From Flaccisagitta enflata (lineage: Eukaryota; Chaetognatha; Sagittoidea; Aphragmophora), in the NCBI GenBank assembly GCA_965153355.1, contig OZ231128.1:14012001-14076000 (forward strand): 64,000 nucleotides of DNA, written 5' to 3'. A model generated the notes under the pieces. The model searched no databases, was not told the origin of the DNA, and was given only the letters and a program-made list of their open reading frames with translations. The position numbers were made by a program, and so were the translations under genes. This document shows, piece by piece, positions 1 through 18,083 of the stretch. Numbering within the stretch: position 1 is the first letter of the stretch; each line of letters opens with the position of its first letter.

Positions 1-12
1 TCCGGCCTTGTT
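1..12 (-). mobile_element. End of a family A HINE-like element running off the window
   Basis: The first bases read TCCGGCCTTGTT, which is the conserved 5' end (reverse orientation) of the family A repeat found complete at 15960-16160 and 26127-26330. Confidence 0.4.
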
Positions 13-105
13 GTAGCTAGGGAGTAATTACAAAATTCCTATATGGAGATGTATAACTAATGTCACAGAGAGTAAACACATTTCTCATAATTGGCCCAAT
101 GAATC

Positions 106-4687
<4,582 letters not shown>

Positions 4688-4980
4688 CTTTAAACACAGT
4701 TCAAGATTAAAGTTTGGAAAAATAAAGTATCAGACCAAGACCTGGGAAATGAAGGTGAAATCACTTAACAAAACAAATGATGAATGAGCTCGCAAAATGA
4801 TTTTTTTTTTTTCAATGAAAATTTCGAGAAATGGATACAAATATCCTTGGCAGAAAATCAGAACGATCATCGACAATTCATTTCTTGTTTTTCTTGTCAG
4901 AAGTGTTTGCGCTGCGTGATTCTACAGTGGAAAAATGTGTGCAAATGAAGGCGAGAAAGGGGGGGGGGTGCAAAGAGAAG

Positions 4981-5345
<365 letters not shown>

Positions 5346-5385
5346 AGAAAGAGCATTTGTCCATTGATCCATCTGTCCCCTTTTT

Positions 5386-5773
5386 TGGCAGTGGTCCCAA
5401 AGGGCCAATGTCCTATGGGACACAGGGGTTACAACCTAAAGTCATCTCTCTAAGGTCCAAAATTGGCTTTCTCAGATATAAAGTTAGTCTTCTAAGGCCT
5501 CAAATCAGCCATTTTTAGTCAAAAATCACCCCTCTTAGATCCTAAGTCAGCACTCCCAGGCTTGTATGCGGACCTCTTTTGCCTCAAATTTTCACTCACA
5601 AGCCAAACATCTAACCTCCCAAGGCGTACGGATGTGAGGAAATTCACCCCTGTGTCCTACAGGTCATCGTCCCTTTGGGGCCCCTGCCCTGCTCTCACTC
5701 CACTTCTCAAACTAATCATTCCAAGTAGGGAATTGGGTACCGCTGACCATGTGCAAGTCCTTGATGACTTGTT
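5386..5773 (+). mobile_element. Family D element (inverted GGCAGCGGCCCC ends)
   Basis: The left part is GGCAGTGGTCCCAAAGGGCC...GTCCTATGGGACACAGGGGT. The right part is the inverted AATTCACCCCTGTGTCCTAC...GGGGCCCCTGCC, followed by a conserved tail to ATGACTTGTT. Degenerate 21 bp repeats lie between them. Better copies are at 9287-9835, 27078-27663 and 61359-61831. Confidence 0.6.
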
Positions 5774-5933
5774 ACTTTTTGTATATTTTGGCAGTCTCTG
5801 GTCTCACTACATTTGCACAAAATGCCATAATTCAGTTCGTCATAACCAAGAAATTGAAAAAAAAGTACATGCAAAATCTATGACCATTTTGAATTTCTGC
5901 AAGACATCTCTCAAATATGACCTTGATGGTTGT

Positions 5934-6921
5934 ACAGTGCGTATCACGGTAAAGTTAACACTTTTGCAAACAGTTTTTAGATGCTTCTAAGGCAAGAAAC
6001 TCATTGAAAACAGTGACCAATTGAAAGCTCTGTTAAAGCTCTGTCCAATCCCACTGTTCTAGCTCAATTCGTTTAGAAATGGCATTGAAATGAAGCCAGA
6101 CATATCCAAATTGAAATGGGAAGGTGGTAACTATGGCAAAAACAAAAAATAGAATTACTTGTTTGTCAGTGTTTCACACTTAAGCAATGAAAAAAACATA
6201 GCAAAATCCATGACCATTTTGAAGCTCTGCCAAAGATCTTTCAAATGAGACCTTGCTGGATGTCCTAGCTCTATCCGTTCAGAAATGGTATTAGGATGAA
6301 GACAGGTAGTCAAGAATTTAGAAATTCACTATGTGATTTTCATGGTTTATCTTTTTTTTTTCATAAAAATAAATTATAAATTTGTTCTTGGCGCCATTTT
6401 AAAGAAAATTTGAAGCTCTTTAATTTGCTCATGGATAACAAGTAGCTAAGACAATCCTGAGCTGCATCATTGACAAAAACGGAAAGACTAAAATTGCTCA
6501 TTGGAAAAAATTGAAATGAGCACTTTTTTCAATCAGTGATTTTTTTCTTCAAACCTTTGCCATTTCTAAATAAACAAAGCTACAATGACCAGCAACATTG
6601 CATTTGGAAGATTTTTCGCAGAGCTTTCAAACAGTCATGGATTTTCTATGGTTCAGGTCCATAGTTAAGCAGAAATTAGCAACACAAAGTGTTCGCTTTT
6701 TTCTTTGCCATAGTTACCACCTTCCCATTTCAATTTAGATATGTCTGGCTTCATTTCAATGCCATTTCTAAACGAATTGAGCTAGAACAGTGGGATTGGA
6801 CCCAAATTAAAGCTATTAAACAGAGCTTTCAATTGGTCACTGATTTCAATGAGTTTTTGCCTTAGAAGCTTCTGAAAATTGTTTGCAAAAGTGTTAACTT
6901 TACCATGATACGCACTGTATT
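5934..6921. repeat. Fold-back (palindromic) element, about 215 bp arms
   Basis: 5934-6150 is an imperfect inverted copy of 6705-6921; the sequence from CAGTGCGTATCACGGTAAAG to GGTAACTATGGCAAA is mirrored. The loop contains further relatives of the arm motif ATTTCTAAACGAATTGAGCTAG. No coding sequence is seen. Confidence 0.75.
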
Positions 6922-7021
6922 TGCTTTATCCGTTTAGCAATGATATATGGATGAAGTTAGGAATTTGGAAATTTACAACAGGATTTTCACGTTTTTAGAC
7001 GTGACATTAGCTAAAATTACT

Positions 7022-7640
7022 TGTAGGAAAACAAGGTCGGATACACGGTTAAATAAGGAGAATCTGCCGAGTCGATGATCTGATTTGAAAGAGGAGGTCG
7101 AAATATACTTCTGTGTAAAATTTCAGCTCTGCAGTACAAACGGTTCAGAAGTTAGAGGCAAAAACGTTTGAAGTGAGCGAGCTGAGCAGCTGAGCAAGGA
7201 CGATAGATGAGAATGAGGGTGATGTATCGAAAGAGGAGACTCAGCTTCACTTCCATGCAAAATTTCAGCTTAGTCGGGCCAGCCGTTTAGAAGATACAGG
7301 CCAAAACATGGGCGATGAGTTTTGGCGAAAAAGCGGCGGAATGCGCGGGCTATACGCGGCGACGTGAGCGAGTTAGGAATGAAACAACGATGCAGCTAGA
7401 TGCTCCATGATTAGTTGAACATGATTACCCGGTTTCATGACTCTCGGTGAAGAAACGGCTGGTTAATCTGTGTGTGGACGCGAAGGTTCGACGGAGGTTC
7501 GAACTACTGAAGATGATACGGTTGACAAAGCACTTCTAGTTGAGCTAGGAGGCTGAAATCACCTCTGAAGTTTTTCTGGGGCTGTTGTAAACCGTTTTCG
7601 ATTGGGAACACTTTTAATGTAGAGGTTCAATGGCGGTATT
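7022..7640. other. No gene recognised
   Basis: The stretch begins with a fragment of the family A end (ACAAGGTCGGATACACGG) and continues with moderately GC-rich unique-looking DNA. It has motifs such as AAATTTCAGCTC and no convincing ORF or splice chain. Confidence 0.4.
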
Positions 7641-7654
7641 TTTTACTCACAACT

Positions 7655-8300
7655 ACAACTTCCTTGGAGGCTCCTGGGATTGAGTGGACGAGCCCTTCCG
7701 GGGTCGGCGGAGGTCACCCGAGGTCGTAGTCGTGTAGGGGAGGCCGAGATGGAGTAGTAAGCGAGATTTTGGCCGGATTGGCACGCGTGGAGAGGCAGGA
7801 AGGCGTGTTGAAGTTGATGATGCTGCTGAAGGCGCTGACGAGGTGTTGGAGAGGGTCAAGGTCGTCATTGCCGGGTCGACGTGATAGAGGACGTCGAGTT
7901 ACACGTGTGTACCAATGTTGGTGTCAAACCGAGGTCGTTTGGTGTACCTTTTGCTTGTTGCTACGATTTGTCACTTTCGCAGCTTCCTTGGAGGCGCCTG
8001 AGGTCATGTCCACGGGCACTTCTAGGGTCGGCGGAGGTCCACCAAGGGTGCTGTTGCGTAGGGGAGGTCCAGATGGAGTGGCATGCAACGTTTGAACCGG
8101 ATTGGCGCTTGTGGAGGGTCGGAATGGCTCGTGGAAGCTGCCGATGCAGCTGAAGTCGCTGACGAGCCGCTGGAGGTGCCGAGGGCTCCGGTGATGAGTC
8201 GGCGTGATAGCCCCGAAGTGGTTGAAGGTGACTACCGCCTTTGGTGACGATTGAGCGACGTTTAGGTACAGTTTTGCTTGTTGCTAGTTGATGACCTCCA
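7655..8300. repeat. Two diverged tandem copies of about 323 bp, GC-rich
   Basis: TCCTTGGAGG at 7661 recurs at 7984, followed in both by GGTCGGCGGAGGTC, GTAGGGGAGG and GATGGAGT. Open frames exist on both strands but none is recognisable or conserved between the copies, so I do not call a gene. Confidence 0.6.
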
Positions 8301-8625
8301 TTTTGTTGAAGTTGGCGATTTTGTGAAGCAGTGGAGGAGGTGTTGCGGGTCAATTGGCGACTCGCGATCGTAGTGGACGCGTAGAGGACATCAAGATAGA
8401 GTACTAGGTCCGTTTTTAGAACTTTGCGGTCTTTTGCATCTGGCAGTTTCCTACTCCTTCTACTCCACACGTTTGCAACGAAGAAACAGCATTAATAAAC
8501 TCCCATCTCTACTTGGGAATATAGAAATCGTAAATGTAGGGAGTAAATCTGTTGGGTTTCAACCATTTGGTCTGTCCCTATTTCTGTCTCTGTCTGTCTA
8601 TGTATTTGTATATATATATCTATAT

Positions 8626-8771
<146 letters not shown>

Positions 8772-9032
8772 TTCTATTGCAGTCTTTTGCATCTTTGCCC
8801 CAAATCCCTACTCTCGACGCGTAACATCAATGTCTTAACTAGAAAGAAATTTTCAAATTTTAAAACTTTCTCCCTCTCGATCCCCCCCCCCTTCTCGATT
8901 GAGGTTCTCCAACTTAAAATTTTGGGCGAAAAAATGTCTCAATCCTCGTTTCGACTCTCGCATCTTTGACTCGACTAAACTATCTGAGGCGCTTTTGTTT
9001 GCAACTTATATTTTTTTTCTTTTGCTCTCCAA

Positions 9033-9091
<59 letters not shown>

Positions 9092-9179
9092 ACCCCGTCT
9101 TTGTTTTTCTGTGCCTCCTTTGAATAGCCTGGCCTGCATTTTAATACCTTATTTCTACTTTTTTCATTCATAGTAAAAC

Positions 9180-9961
9180 AAGTGACGCGGGTCACAATAT
9201 CGTTGCGGACGGGTGGGCAGGGGCAGCCAACCCCGATCCACACCCAACACCCCACCCAACACCCTTTCCAACACAGACACATACACAACAAGTCATCCAA
9301 GGATTGCACATGGTCAGCGGTACCCGATGCCCTGCTTGGAGTGATCAGCTGAAGAAGTAGAGTGAGAGCAGGGCAGCGGCCCCAAAGGGCCGATGTCCTG
9401 TAGGACACAGGGGTGAATTTCCTTACATCCATCCATCCTGAGAGGTCAGATTTTAGGCTTAAGAGGGCAAGTTTTAGGCCTCATAGGGCCTATTTCAGGC
9501 CAGAGAGGGCTAAATACAAGCCTGGGAGGGTTGATTTATGGCCTAAGCTGGCTGATTTTTGGCCAAAAAGAACTGATTTTGGGCCTAAAAAGGTTAGTTT
9601 TGGATCTGAGAGAGGCAATTTTGGACCTGAGAGGGGTGATTTTAGGTATGATTTGGGCCTCTTAAAACTGATTTTAGGCCTGAAAGAGCCACATTTGGGC
9701 TTGAGAGGCCTCGGGAGGGGGGGACGTACAGACGGACGGACGGACGGACGGACGGACGGACGGATGGACGGACGGACGTAAGGAAGTTCACCCCTGTGTC
9801 CTACAGGACATCGGCCCTTTGGGGCCGCTGCCGAAAAAGCTTCAAAACGCTTATTTTTCCACTTTTCGACTCGTGTTCACGGACCAACATACAGACCAAC
9901 GGACGGACCTACGGACCAACGGACGGACAAGGCCTCTTATAGAGTCGCTAGTCCGCAACTA
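9180..9961 (+). mobile_element. Family B element split by a family D insertion
   Basis: The family B 5' part (GACGCGGGTCACAATATCG, then TTGCGGACGGGTGGGCAGGG) lies at 9184-9240. Its 3' part (TTTCGACTCGTGTTCACGGA, tetramers, ACAAGGCCTCTTATAGAGTC, degraded hairpin) lies at 9846-9961. A complete family D element (9287-9835) sits between them. The nesting order shows that D is the younger insertion here. Confidence 0.7.
9287..9835 (+). mobile_element. Family D element with 21 bp minisatellite and (GGAC)n core
   Basis: Left: AAGTCATCCAAGG...GGTACCCGATGCCCTGC...GGCAGCGGCCCCAAAGGGCC...TCCTGTAGGACA...GGGGTGAATTTCC. Interior: about 13 imperfect 21 bp repeats (9437-9715, consensus like GGCCTGAGAGGG-TGATTTT), open in one frame as Phe-x-Pro-x-Arg-x-x heptads. 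Then (GGAC)n at 9726-9778 and the inverted right end down to GGGGCCGCTGCC. Non-autonomous; class uncertain. Confidence 0.7.
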
Positions 9962-10059
9962 AAAACGCTCATTTTCCTAGATAAGCAAAACACGCATTAT
10001 ACATCTCAAGTTGGTCTTTTAACATTCCCTCACAATCATAGTTTCTCATTCGTTCGCCT

Positions 10060-10293
10060 TTTTAGTTGCGGACACGCAACTCTATAAGAGGCTTTGTCCG
10101 TCCGTCCGTCCGTCCATCCGTCCGTCGGTCCGTCGGTACGTCGGTCCGTAACGCACGAGTCGAAAAGTGGAAAAACGGGCGTTTTAGATGTTTTTTTTGG
10201 TATGTGTGTTGGTGGGGGGGCATGGGGTGTGGATGGGGGTTGGATGCCCCTGCCCACCCGTCCGCAACGATATTGTGACCCCGCGTCACTTGT
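10060..10293 (-). mobile_element. Complete family B element (HINE-like)
   Basis: Read on the plus strand: a 3'-end hairpin AGTTGCG-GACA-CGCAACT, CTATAAGAGGCTTTGTCC, a (GTCC)n core, CACGAGTCGAAAAGTGG, CCCCTGCCCACCCGTCCGCAA and CGATATTGTGACCCCGCGTC. It is the reference copy for family B. Confidence 0.7.
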
Positions 10294-10294
10294 T

Positions 10295-10735
10295 CCCTTA
10301 TCTGCTTTTTTTTTCCTAGTTTCTTTGACTTGTTGCAGTTTGACTGTTTTACTCAGCGGGACTTAATTTCTTCACAACAAAATTCATACTTAATAAATGG
10401 GCAACAAAGCAGGTAGACGAGGCAAATGAAACAAAGGGAAAAGATTTACTGACTCCTCATGTTCATTGAATTCCCGCCTAAATGCATCCCATTCATGCAA
10501 GTTATAAAAACATTTACGCACTAGGAGATAAAAGCCGACTCATTAGCCAAGTCATTACACCGCCCAAATGACAACCTTTATTCACCTGATTATTTTGGTT
10601 TTCAAAACCAAAATTTTCTCACCGCCGTAAAACTGCAATAATGACCATAATAGTTTTCATCCTCTTTGCTTTCCGGTTCAATTTTATCCGTGAGCCTCTC
10701 TATCCTTCTCGGTATCTATCTTTGCCTCTCTCTAA
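10295..10735. other. No gene recognised
   Basis: AT-leaning unique sequence without repeats, convincing ORFs or a splice chain that I can support. Confidence 0.3.
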
Positions 10736-10739
10736 TTTG

Positions 10740-10783
<44 letters not shown>

Positions 10784-10811
10784 TGGACTTGGAGTCAAAA
10801 ATCCCTTTTTG

Positions 10812-11353
10812 GGCAGCGGCCTCAAAGGGCCGATGTCCTGTACACAGGGGTGAATCTATGTTTGCCCGTCCGTCCGTCCGTCCGTCCGTCTGTCCGTCCG
10901 TCCGTCCGTCCGTACGTACCCCCCCCCGAGGCCTCTCAGGCCCAAATCTGGCTCTTTCAGGCCTGAAATTCGTCCTAAGAGGCCCAAATCAGCCCTCTCA
11001 GACCCAAAATCACCCCTCTCAGGTCCATAATTGGCTCTCTCAGATCCAAAATCAACCTTCTCAGGCCCAAAATCAGTCCTGATTTTGGGCCAAGGATTTG
11101 GCCCAAAATCAGCCCTCTTAGACCATAAATCAACCCTCCCAGGCTTGTATTCAGCCCTCTTTGGCCTGAAATAGGCCCTATGAAGCCTAAAATCTGATCT
11201 CTCAGGACGGATGGACGTAAGGAAATTCACCCCTGTGTCCTACAGGACATCGGCCCTTTGGGGCCGCTGCCCTGCTCTTACTCCACTTCTTCAGCTGATC
11301 ACTCCAAGCAGGGCATTGGGTACCGCTGACCATGTGCAATCCTTGGATGACTT
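10812..11353 (-). mobile_element. Family D element
   Basis: Inverted ends GGCAGCGGCCTCAAAGGGCC... and ...CACCCCTGTGTCCTACAGGA...GGGGCCGCTGCC, plus the conserved CAGCTGATCACTCCAAGC tail to GGATGACTTG. It has a (GTCC)n core at 10865-10912 and 21 bp repeats at 10925-11190, in the opposite orientation to the copy at 9287. Confidence 0.7.
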
Positions 11354-11700
11354 GTTTTTAGTCGCGTGCATGCGACTCTACACCCCGCATTGTCCGTACA
11401 TTGGTTGGTTGGTAGGTTCCACTTTCGACTCGTGTTCACAGACCAACAAACGGACGGGTGGATGGACGGACGGACGGACGGATGGACGGACGGACGGACG
11501 GACGGACCTACGGACCATGGATGGACAAAGCCTCTTATAGAGTCGATAGTCCACAACCAAAAACGCTCATTTTTTCCACTTTCGACTCGTGTTCATGGAC
11601 CAACGGACGGACCAACGGACGGATGGACGGATGGACGGACCAACCGACCACTCATTAGACAACCCAATCAACACCCCTCTGCTCTCATCTGACTATTTTT
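11354..11700. mobile_element. Nested family A/B fragments with (GGAC)n cores
   Basis: A family A hairpin (AGTCGCGTGCATGCGACT) runs into family B core sequence (TTTCGACTCGTGTTCA, GGAC tetramers, CAAAGCCTCTTATAGAGTC) and then a second family B core (11575-11660). This suggests serial insertion or template switching. Confidence 0.55.
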
Positions 11701-12029
11701 CTCACCAAAATGTTCTCACAGTAAGACTCGTTTGTTTTTCACTGCAACGACCATGGTTAAAATTTTTTTTTGTGTTCCGGTCCAAATTCGATATCATCCA
11801 TGAAAACGGACATCATTAAAGGTTTTATAAAAAAAATATAATGTCCTAGATTTTTTTTTAAAAATTTTCAAATTTTTAATTTAAAGACAAAATAACTAAT
11901 TTTAAAAATTATTATTTTTATTTTTTATTTTTTTATAAAAAAAATATAACATCTTGGACCGACTATCAAAATCTCACATGTTAATCTGGTTCTCTTTTCG
12001 TTCGATCTTCGATCGCGATGATTTTGTCC

Positions 12030-12655
12030 TTTTTTTTTTCGCTCGTATTTTTTTTTTAGTCGCTTGCTACATGACTCTACATCTTGCTTCGTCGGTTCGT
12101 CCGTCCGTCCGTCGGTCTGCCTGTCTCTCTGTCTTTCCGTCACACTTTACCCTTTCTAGTTTTTTTTTTTTTTTTTTTTGTAGTTTTTGGCCTCGCTGCT
12201 CCTACGCGTCCGCAACCTGAAAAAAAACGCTGTTATCTGCAACTAGAAAGGCGCCCTTAGCGACGATATCTCCGGAACCGCTCGACCGATTTCACTGAAA
12301 TTTCTGGTGGGGCTGCCCCTGGGCAGGGTCTACTTGTTGTAAAAATTTAAGCCTCCGCGGACAACGTCTTCCTTTTACTCGTTAAAAAACATGGGGGTAG
12401 TTTGAAAACGCTATTTCGAGCTTGTCTTTTTTTTCGCTCGTATTTTTTTTAGTCGCTTGCTACATGACTCTACATCTTGCTTCGTCGGTCCGTCCGTCGG
12501 TCCGTCGGTTCGCCCATCCGTCGGTTCGCCCGTCCGTCCGTCGGTCTGCCTGTCTCTCTGTCTCTCTGTCACAGTTAGCATCGGCGGGTAGTCTTCCCCC
12601 CAGTTGTTAAAAAATCACCATCATTTCCATAAATCACGCTCAACATATGACCTCT

Positions 12656-12743
<88 letters not shown>

Positions 12744-13160
12744 AAACTACTGATCTGTCTGGGAAGTCTTGGGAAATCATAACATAACTTGGGTAACTTC
12801 GAGCGACGATATCTCCGGAACCGCTCAACCGATTTCACTGAAATTTTTGGTGGGGCTGCCCCTGGGCAGGGTCTACTTGTTGTAAAAATTTCAGCCTCCC
12901 CGGACAACGTCTTCCTTTTACTCGTTAAAAAACATGGGGGTAGTTTGAAAACGCTATTTCAAGCTTGTCTTTTTTTTCGCTCGTATTTTTTTTAGTTGCT
13001 TGCTACATGACTCTACATCTTGCTTCGTCGGTCCGTCGGTCCGTCCGTCGGTTCGCCCGTCCGTCGGTTCGTCGGTCTGCCTGTCTCTCTGTCTCTCTGT
13101 CACACTTTACCGTTTCTAGGTTTGTTTTTTTTGTAGTTTTTGGCCTCGCTACTCCCACTG
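12030..13160. repeat. About 542 bp tandem duplication carrying family A-like ends
   Basis: The block CGACGATATCTCCGGAACCG...GTCTACTTGTTGTAAAAATT at 12260 recurs at 12804, and TCGCTTGCTACATGACTCTA at 12060 recurs at 12453 and in diverged form (TTGCTTGCTAC) at 12996. Each copy includes a (GTCC/GTCG)n core and CTGCCTGTCTCTCTG. The second unit holds an (AAC)n expansion at 12660-12741. Confidence 0.7.
12660..12741. repeat. (AAC)n microsatellite
   Basis: About 27 AAC triplets with one ATC interruption. Confidence 0.95.
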
Positions 13161-13379
13161 AAATGATGGGGTGACCTAAAATATTGCCCCTGCCCAACCA
13201 CGCGCGACTCGGGCCTTCTTTTTTTTCTCTCTCCATCTCTCTCTTTTTTTCTTTCTCTCTCTCTTTAATTGCCGAAGTCAGGATTCCCTCTCTATCTCCC
13301 AAAACTCTACCAAAATCTCTTGTTAAATATGGTACGAAATATGAGATCTTGTTTTCCTACTATTTGCAACTTTGCGCAG

Positions 13380-13384
<5 letters not shown>

Positions 13385-13452
<68 letters not shown>
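13385..13452. repeat. (CT)n microsatellite
   Basis: A pure CT dinucleotide tract. Confidence 0.95.
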
Positions 13453-13456
<4 letters not shown>

Positions 13457-13499
13457 ATCTACTAGATATATAAAAATAAAACAATTTCACTAAATTGCA

Positions 13500-14275
<776 letters not shown>

Positions 14276-14639
14276 TATCAAACTATATCTTTTTTGCCGA
14301 CTATCAAGCTCAAATAGATATAACAAATACTTCCGTCATTTGTTGCATTGGCCAATTATTTTAGACAAAGAAACGTCGAGTACTTAGGTCCACCATCAAA
14401 ATAATTGGTTCAAACTCTTTTACGCGCACATACATCCACGCCTCATCCCCTTCCTCCATCCATATGCACCATCATTCACATTCACCATTTCTACTTACCA
14501 TTTCTACTTACCTACTTAGCAAAATCTGCTTCTACCTTCTCTCTTCACGTTTCTTCTTCTTCTTTATAAAATTGGGTCCATCTCTGTTTAATATGAGACA
14601 AAAAACGTAAATGTAGAAGGTATTTCCCGTGGATTTGAG

Positions 14640-15110
14640 CGTTTCATAATCCCCTTTGTTCTTTCCCTTCTTTCTTTCACTCTCTCTTTCTTCTTTCTTT
14701 CTTTCTGTCTTTGTATTACACGTTTCTTTTCTAAACAATCTTGCTCCCACTATAATACACCTACTTCTACCTTTTCTATTCATTCATCCCAAATATCCTA
14801 CCTACTCTTTCAGGAGACAAACTCGAAAAGGTAATTGTAGACAGTATTTCACCCAGGTTTCTGCCATTCATTCTTTCATTGAAATCCCTTCTTCTTTCTT
14901 TCTTTCTGTCTTTGTATAACACGTTTCTTTTTCTAAACAATCGTGCCCCCACTATAATACACCTACTTTTACCTTTTCTATTCATTCATCCCAAAGATCC
15001 TACCTACTCTTTCAGGAGACAAACTCGAAAAGGTAATTGTATACAGTATTTCACCCAGGTTTCTGCTATTCATTCTTTCATTGAAATCCCCTTCTTTCTA
15101 CCCTCCCTCC
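14640..15110. repeat. About 195 bp tandem duplication
   Basis: The segment from TTCTTTCTTTCTGTCTTTGT to CATTCTTTCATTGAAATCCC at 14695-14888 is repeated at 14893-15090 with few changes. Each copy holds a small inverted pair (CTACTTCTACCTTTTC and GAAAAGGTAATTGTAG). Confidence 0.8.
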
Positions 15111-15504
15111 CTCCCTCCCTAAAAAAATCCGACTGAAAATCTTCGATCGATCGAAGTTCTGAGGCTCCTCGTCTCTCTCTCTCGAGTTTAATTCGAGTAG
15201 AGATTTTGAGGCCTGAAATTCTACCATTCTGCAAATCCTCTGCAACTCGTTGCGCGTTTCCTACTTTTGCAAATTGGCCGGAGCTCCTCCTCCTCCTCCT
15301 TATTGGCCTTGCAAAAGGCTTGACCACTAGATTATGGGCAGGAGACTTTGGGCAGGAGCGGTCATCTTTAGCTAGCTCGTAGTTATTTCTTTGTTATGAA
15401 ATGGTAATAGTAGAGGGTATTTCTCCACGTTTTCAGAGCCTCATGAGTTTGACCGCTATAGGATAACTGCCACTTATCACAATTTTCCTTACTACTGGCT
15501 CAGT

Positions 15505-15665
15505 CCTTTTTTTCTCTGATTTTCAGTGCAATCAATACATACAATTGCTCTTGATTTGATCTAATCGAAAAAAAGATTTGCAGTGACTAAAGATAAAAGC
15601 TTGGTGAAAAGAGACCAATGCTTACGACTTTTTTCCTCACGGCGACAGCCGCCATTACTGGTAAA
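15505..15665 (+). mobile_element. Helitron-like 3' end, copy 1 (family H)
   Basis: TTTTCAGTGCAATCAATACA...TTACGACTTTTTTCC...CGGCGACAGCCG, then CCATTACTGG followed by TA. A copy at 55920-56090 shares the whole segment, and copies at 48096-48142 and 62174-62217 share the last 45 bp. A hairpin about 6 nt before CTGG is the expected form of a Helitron 3' terminus. Confidence 0.5.
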
Positions 15666-15959
15666 ACTCAATCAAACCTTAGACCTTTTGAAATCCCTTT
15701 GAAAGTACTTTCATTTGGCGCCAATCTGGTAATTCAATCTTTTTTCGTTCCGTTATCAAAACTTTGTCCATTCCAGTTTTACAGTCCTTATATAAAATTG
15801 CATTTTTGCAAATCGGTGCTTCTCTTTGCAGAGATCTAGCTTCTACGTCCGAGATAAAGACCTGGGATTGGTCTTGATTAAAAGATTTGTCTCAATTGAA
15901 AAAAGTTTAAATAGTTTTTTTTTTATCTGTTTTATAAATAGATAAGCAGTTGCGTCTTT

Positions 15960-16160
15960 TTTAGTCGCGTGCTACGCGACTCTACACCCCGCTATGTCGG
16001 TCGGTCGGTCCGTCGGTCGGTTGGTCCGTCGGTCCGTCTGCATTAGCTTTTTCCGCGTTTACGGACGTTTTTTGCGTTACTGCTCCTGCCCAATTGCTTG
16101 AAAAGTCTTTTTTGTCACTGCCCCCGCACGCGACTTCGGTAGCCGTGTATCCGGCCTTGT
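15960..16160 (-). mobile_element. Complete family A element (HINE-like)
   Basis: Plus-strand reading: hairpin AGTCGCGTG-CTA-CGCGACT, CTACACCCCGC, a (GTCG/GTCC)n core, CTGCTCCTGCCC, then the end CGGTAGCCGTGTATCCGGCC. The hairpin motif and the internal GCACGCGACT box are inverted relative to each other. Confidence 0.7.
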
Positions 16161-16315
16161 TTTTTTGAGTCGAGTTGCATGGGAAATGGTATTAACGCAT
16201 CATGCGTTTGAGGAATATTGCTTGAACTTTAATTAAATTTGTACCATGTTGTCTCCCCACGGACATTCACGATTCCCTATTTGCTGAAATGACCTTTCAT
16301 ACGAGATGAAATGAA

Positions 16316-16319
<4 letters not shown>

Positions 16320-16411
<92 letters not shown>
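16320..16411. repeat. (GA)n microsatellite
   Basis: About 90 bp of pure GA. Confidence 0.95.
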
Positions 16412-16413
<2 letters not shown>

Positions 16414-16977
16414 TGAACGTTGTGACCTTTCCAGTAAGTAATCCCATCTCTGAGAGAGGCGCTTGAGTCTAAATCCGGATGTGTTTTTGCCGTCTCATAA
16501 TCCGAAGAGGCTTCAACAACAAACTCAAAATTGCCCCACATAACGAGATTAAACATTTCGAGTAAAGTGCACACTGCGTTAAAATATCTAGCAAATAATT
16601 TCGAATACGGTGCACACTGCTTCATCGCAGTGCCCTTACTACTCTTTCAGAAAAAAAAATTAGGTACAGTGGAAATCTACCCGGGAAGGGGGTACCCATC
16701 TGAAAAGGGGGTGAACACCAGTGGGGAATGATTAAATTGATTCATGGACATATCCAACGATGCCTTTAATGTTTTGCCATATACCATACAATTAGCAATT
16801 ACTGATTAATAAGTGTGCAAGTGTTTCTGCTTAATTCAATGTTGATACTGCAAGCCATAAAAACCCATATCACTGAAGATTTTATGAAGAATCACTACAG
16901 AACAATGGGCTATCCGTCGATTCAGGCTTTAATAATTCTTAGGTACTGTAATTCTTTTTTGTAATCGTAAATGAAAT

Positions 16978-17088
16978 TCATCCATCCACTCATCCATTCA
17001 TTCATTCATTCATTCATTCATTCATTCATTCATTCATTCATTCATTCATTCATTCATTCATTCATTCATTCATTCATTCATTCATTCA
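16978..17088. repeat. (CATT)n microsatellite
   Basis: About 25 units of CATT. Confidence 0.95.
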
Positions 17089-17099
17089 ACTAGAGTAAG

Positions 17100-17950
17100 T
17101 GTATGTAAAAGAATAGAAAAGAGACAATGCTTAAAAATCAAATTGATTTTTTAAACTGTAACATTTCTTTTTTTTTTTCGCGTGTAGAAATGACTATGAT
17201 AAAGAAAGATGAGAAAAGAAAGAAACTAAGAAAGGTCAAATATGGAAGAAGTTGTAGGATGGAGATGTGGATTGGTGGAAGGAATGAATTGTAAATTGAG
17301 CCTGATATGCGTAATGGGCGGGAAAGAGAGTGTGAGAGAGAGAGGAAAGGACAGAGAACGAGATAGACAGACAGATAGGTAGAATGACAGATAGACAGGC
17401 AGACAGACAAAATGGTAGACAAATAGAAACTGTCACGTCAAAAAGACCATTTGAAGTTATGAAATTAAAAAGACAGCAAGTAAGAATTATAGCTTGAAAT
17501 GGCGAGAAACACAGATAAACAGATGGACAGGCATAGCCAGTAACAGAGACAGACAGCTCATTGACAGGCAAGTATTAAGACAGAAACTGCTTTTAACCAA
17601 AGAGACTTAGGTAAGTATATATCAAAGCAAGAATGAATACTTGGCGTAATTGCGTGAAAAGAAAAGAAAGACAGCTTCTAAAACATTTTCAAGCTAAAAT
17701 AGCTTTCAGGTATTGGAACATTAGATGACACGCCATGCGAACAGATGGTGATTGAGATGAAACGGTATTGGAACAGATGGTGCAAATGATGGTGCAGCAG
17801 ACGAATCGGAAATGGAAAAACAGACAACTTAACAAGCAACAGAAGAAAAAAATAGTGTACACAAGACAGAAATTGGGTCTCGGCAAAAGCCCACGGGAAG
17901 CAAGCCTCGTTATGCAAATCTTATGACACTTGGCGAGACAGAATCATGGC
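17100..17950. other. No gene recognised
   Basis: Purine-rich, GACAGACA-containing sequence with no coding or structural feature that I can support. Confidence 0.3.
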
Positions 17951-17952
17951 TG

Positions 17953-18083
<131 letters not shown>

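Noticed and set aside
7653-8470. Long open frames on both strands in a GC-rich region.
   Set aside because: It is a diverged tandem duplication; the frames are not conserved between its copies.
9720-9780. Possible CRISPR-like or telomere-like array in the GGAC repeats.
   Set aside because: A plain tetranucleotide core inside an element with defined ends; no spacers.
16233-16625. Minus-strand frame (FVVEASSDYETAK... to TYWK) next to a (TC)n tract, exon-like.
   Set aside because: Weak donor (AAG|GTCACA), no convincing acceptor, no partner exons and no recognised domain.
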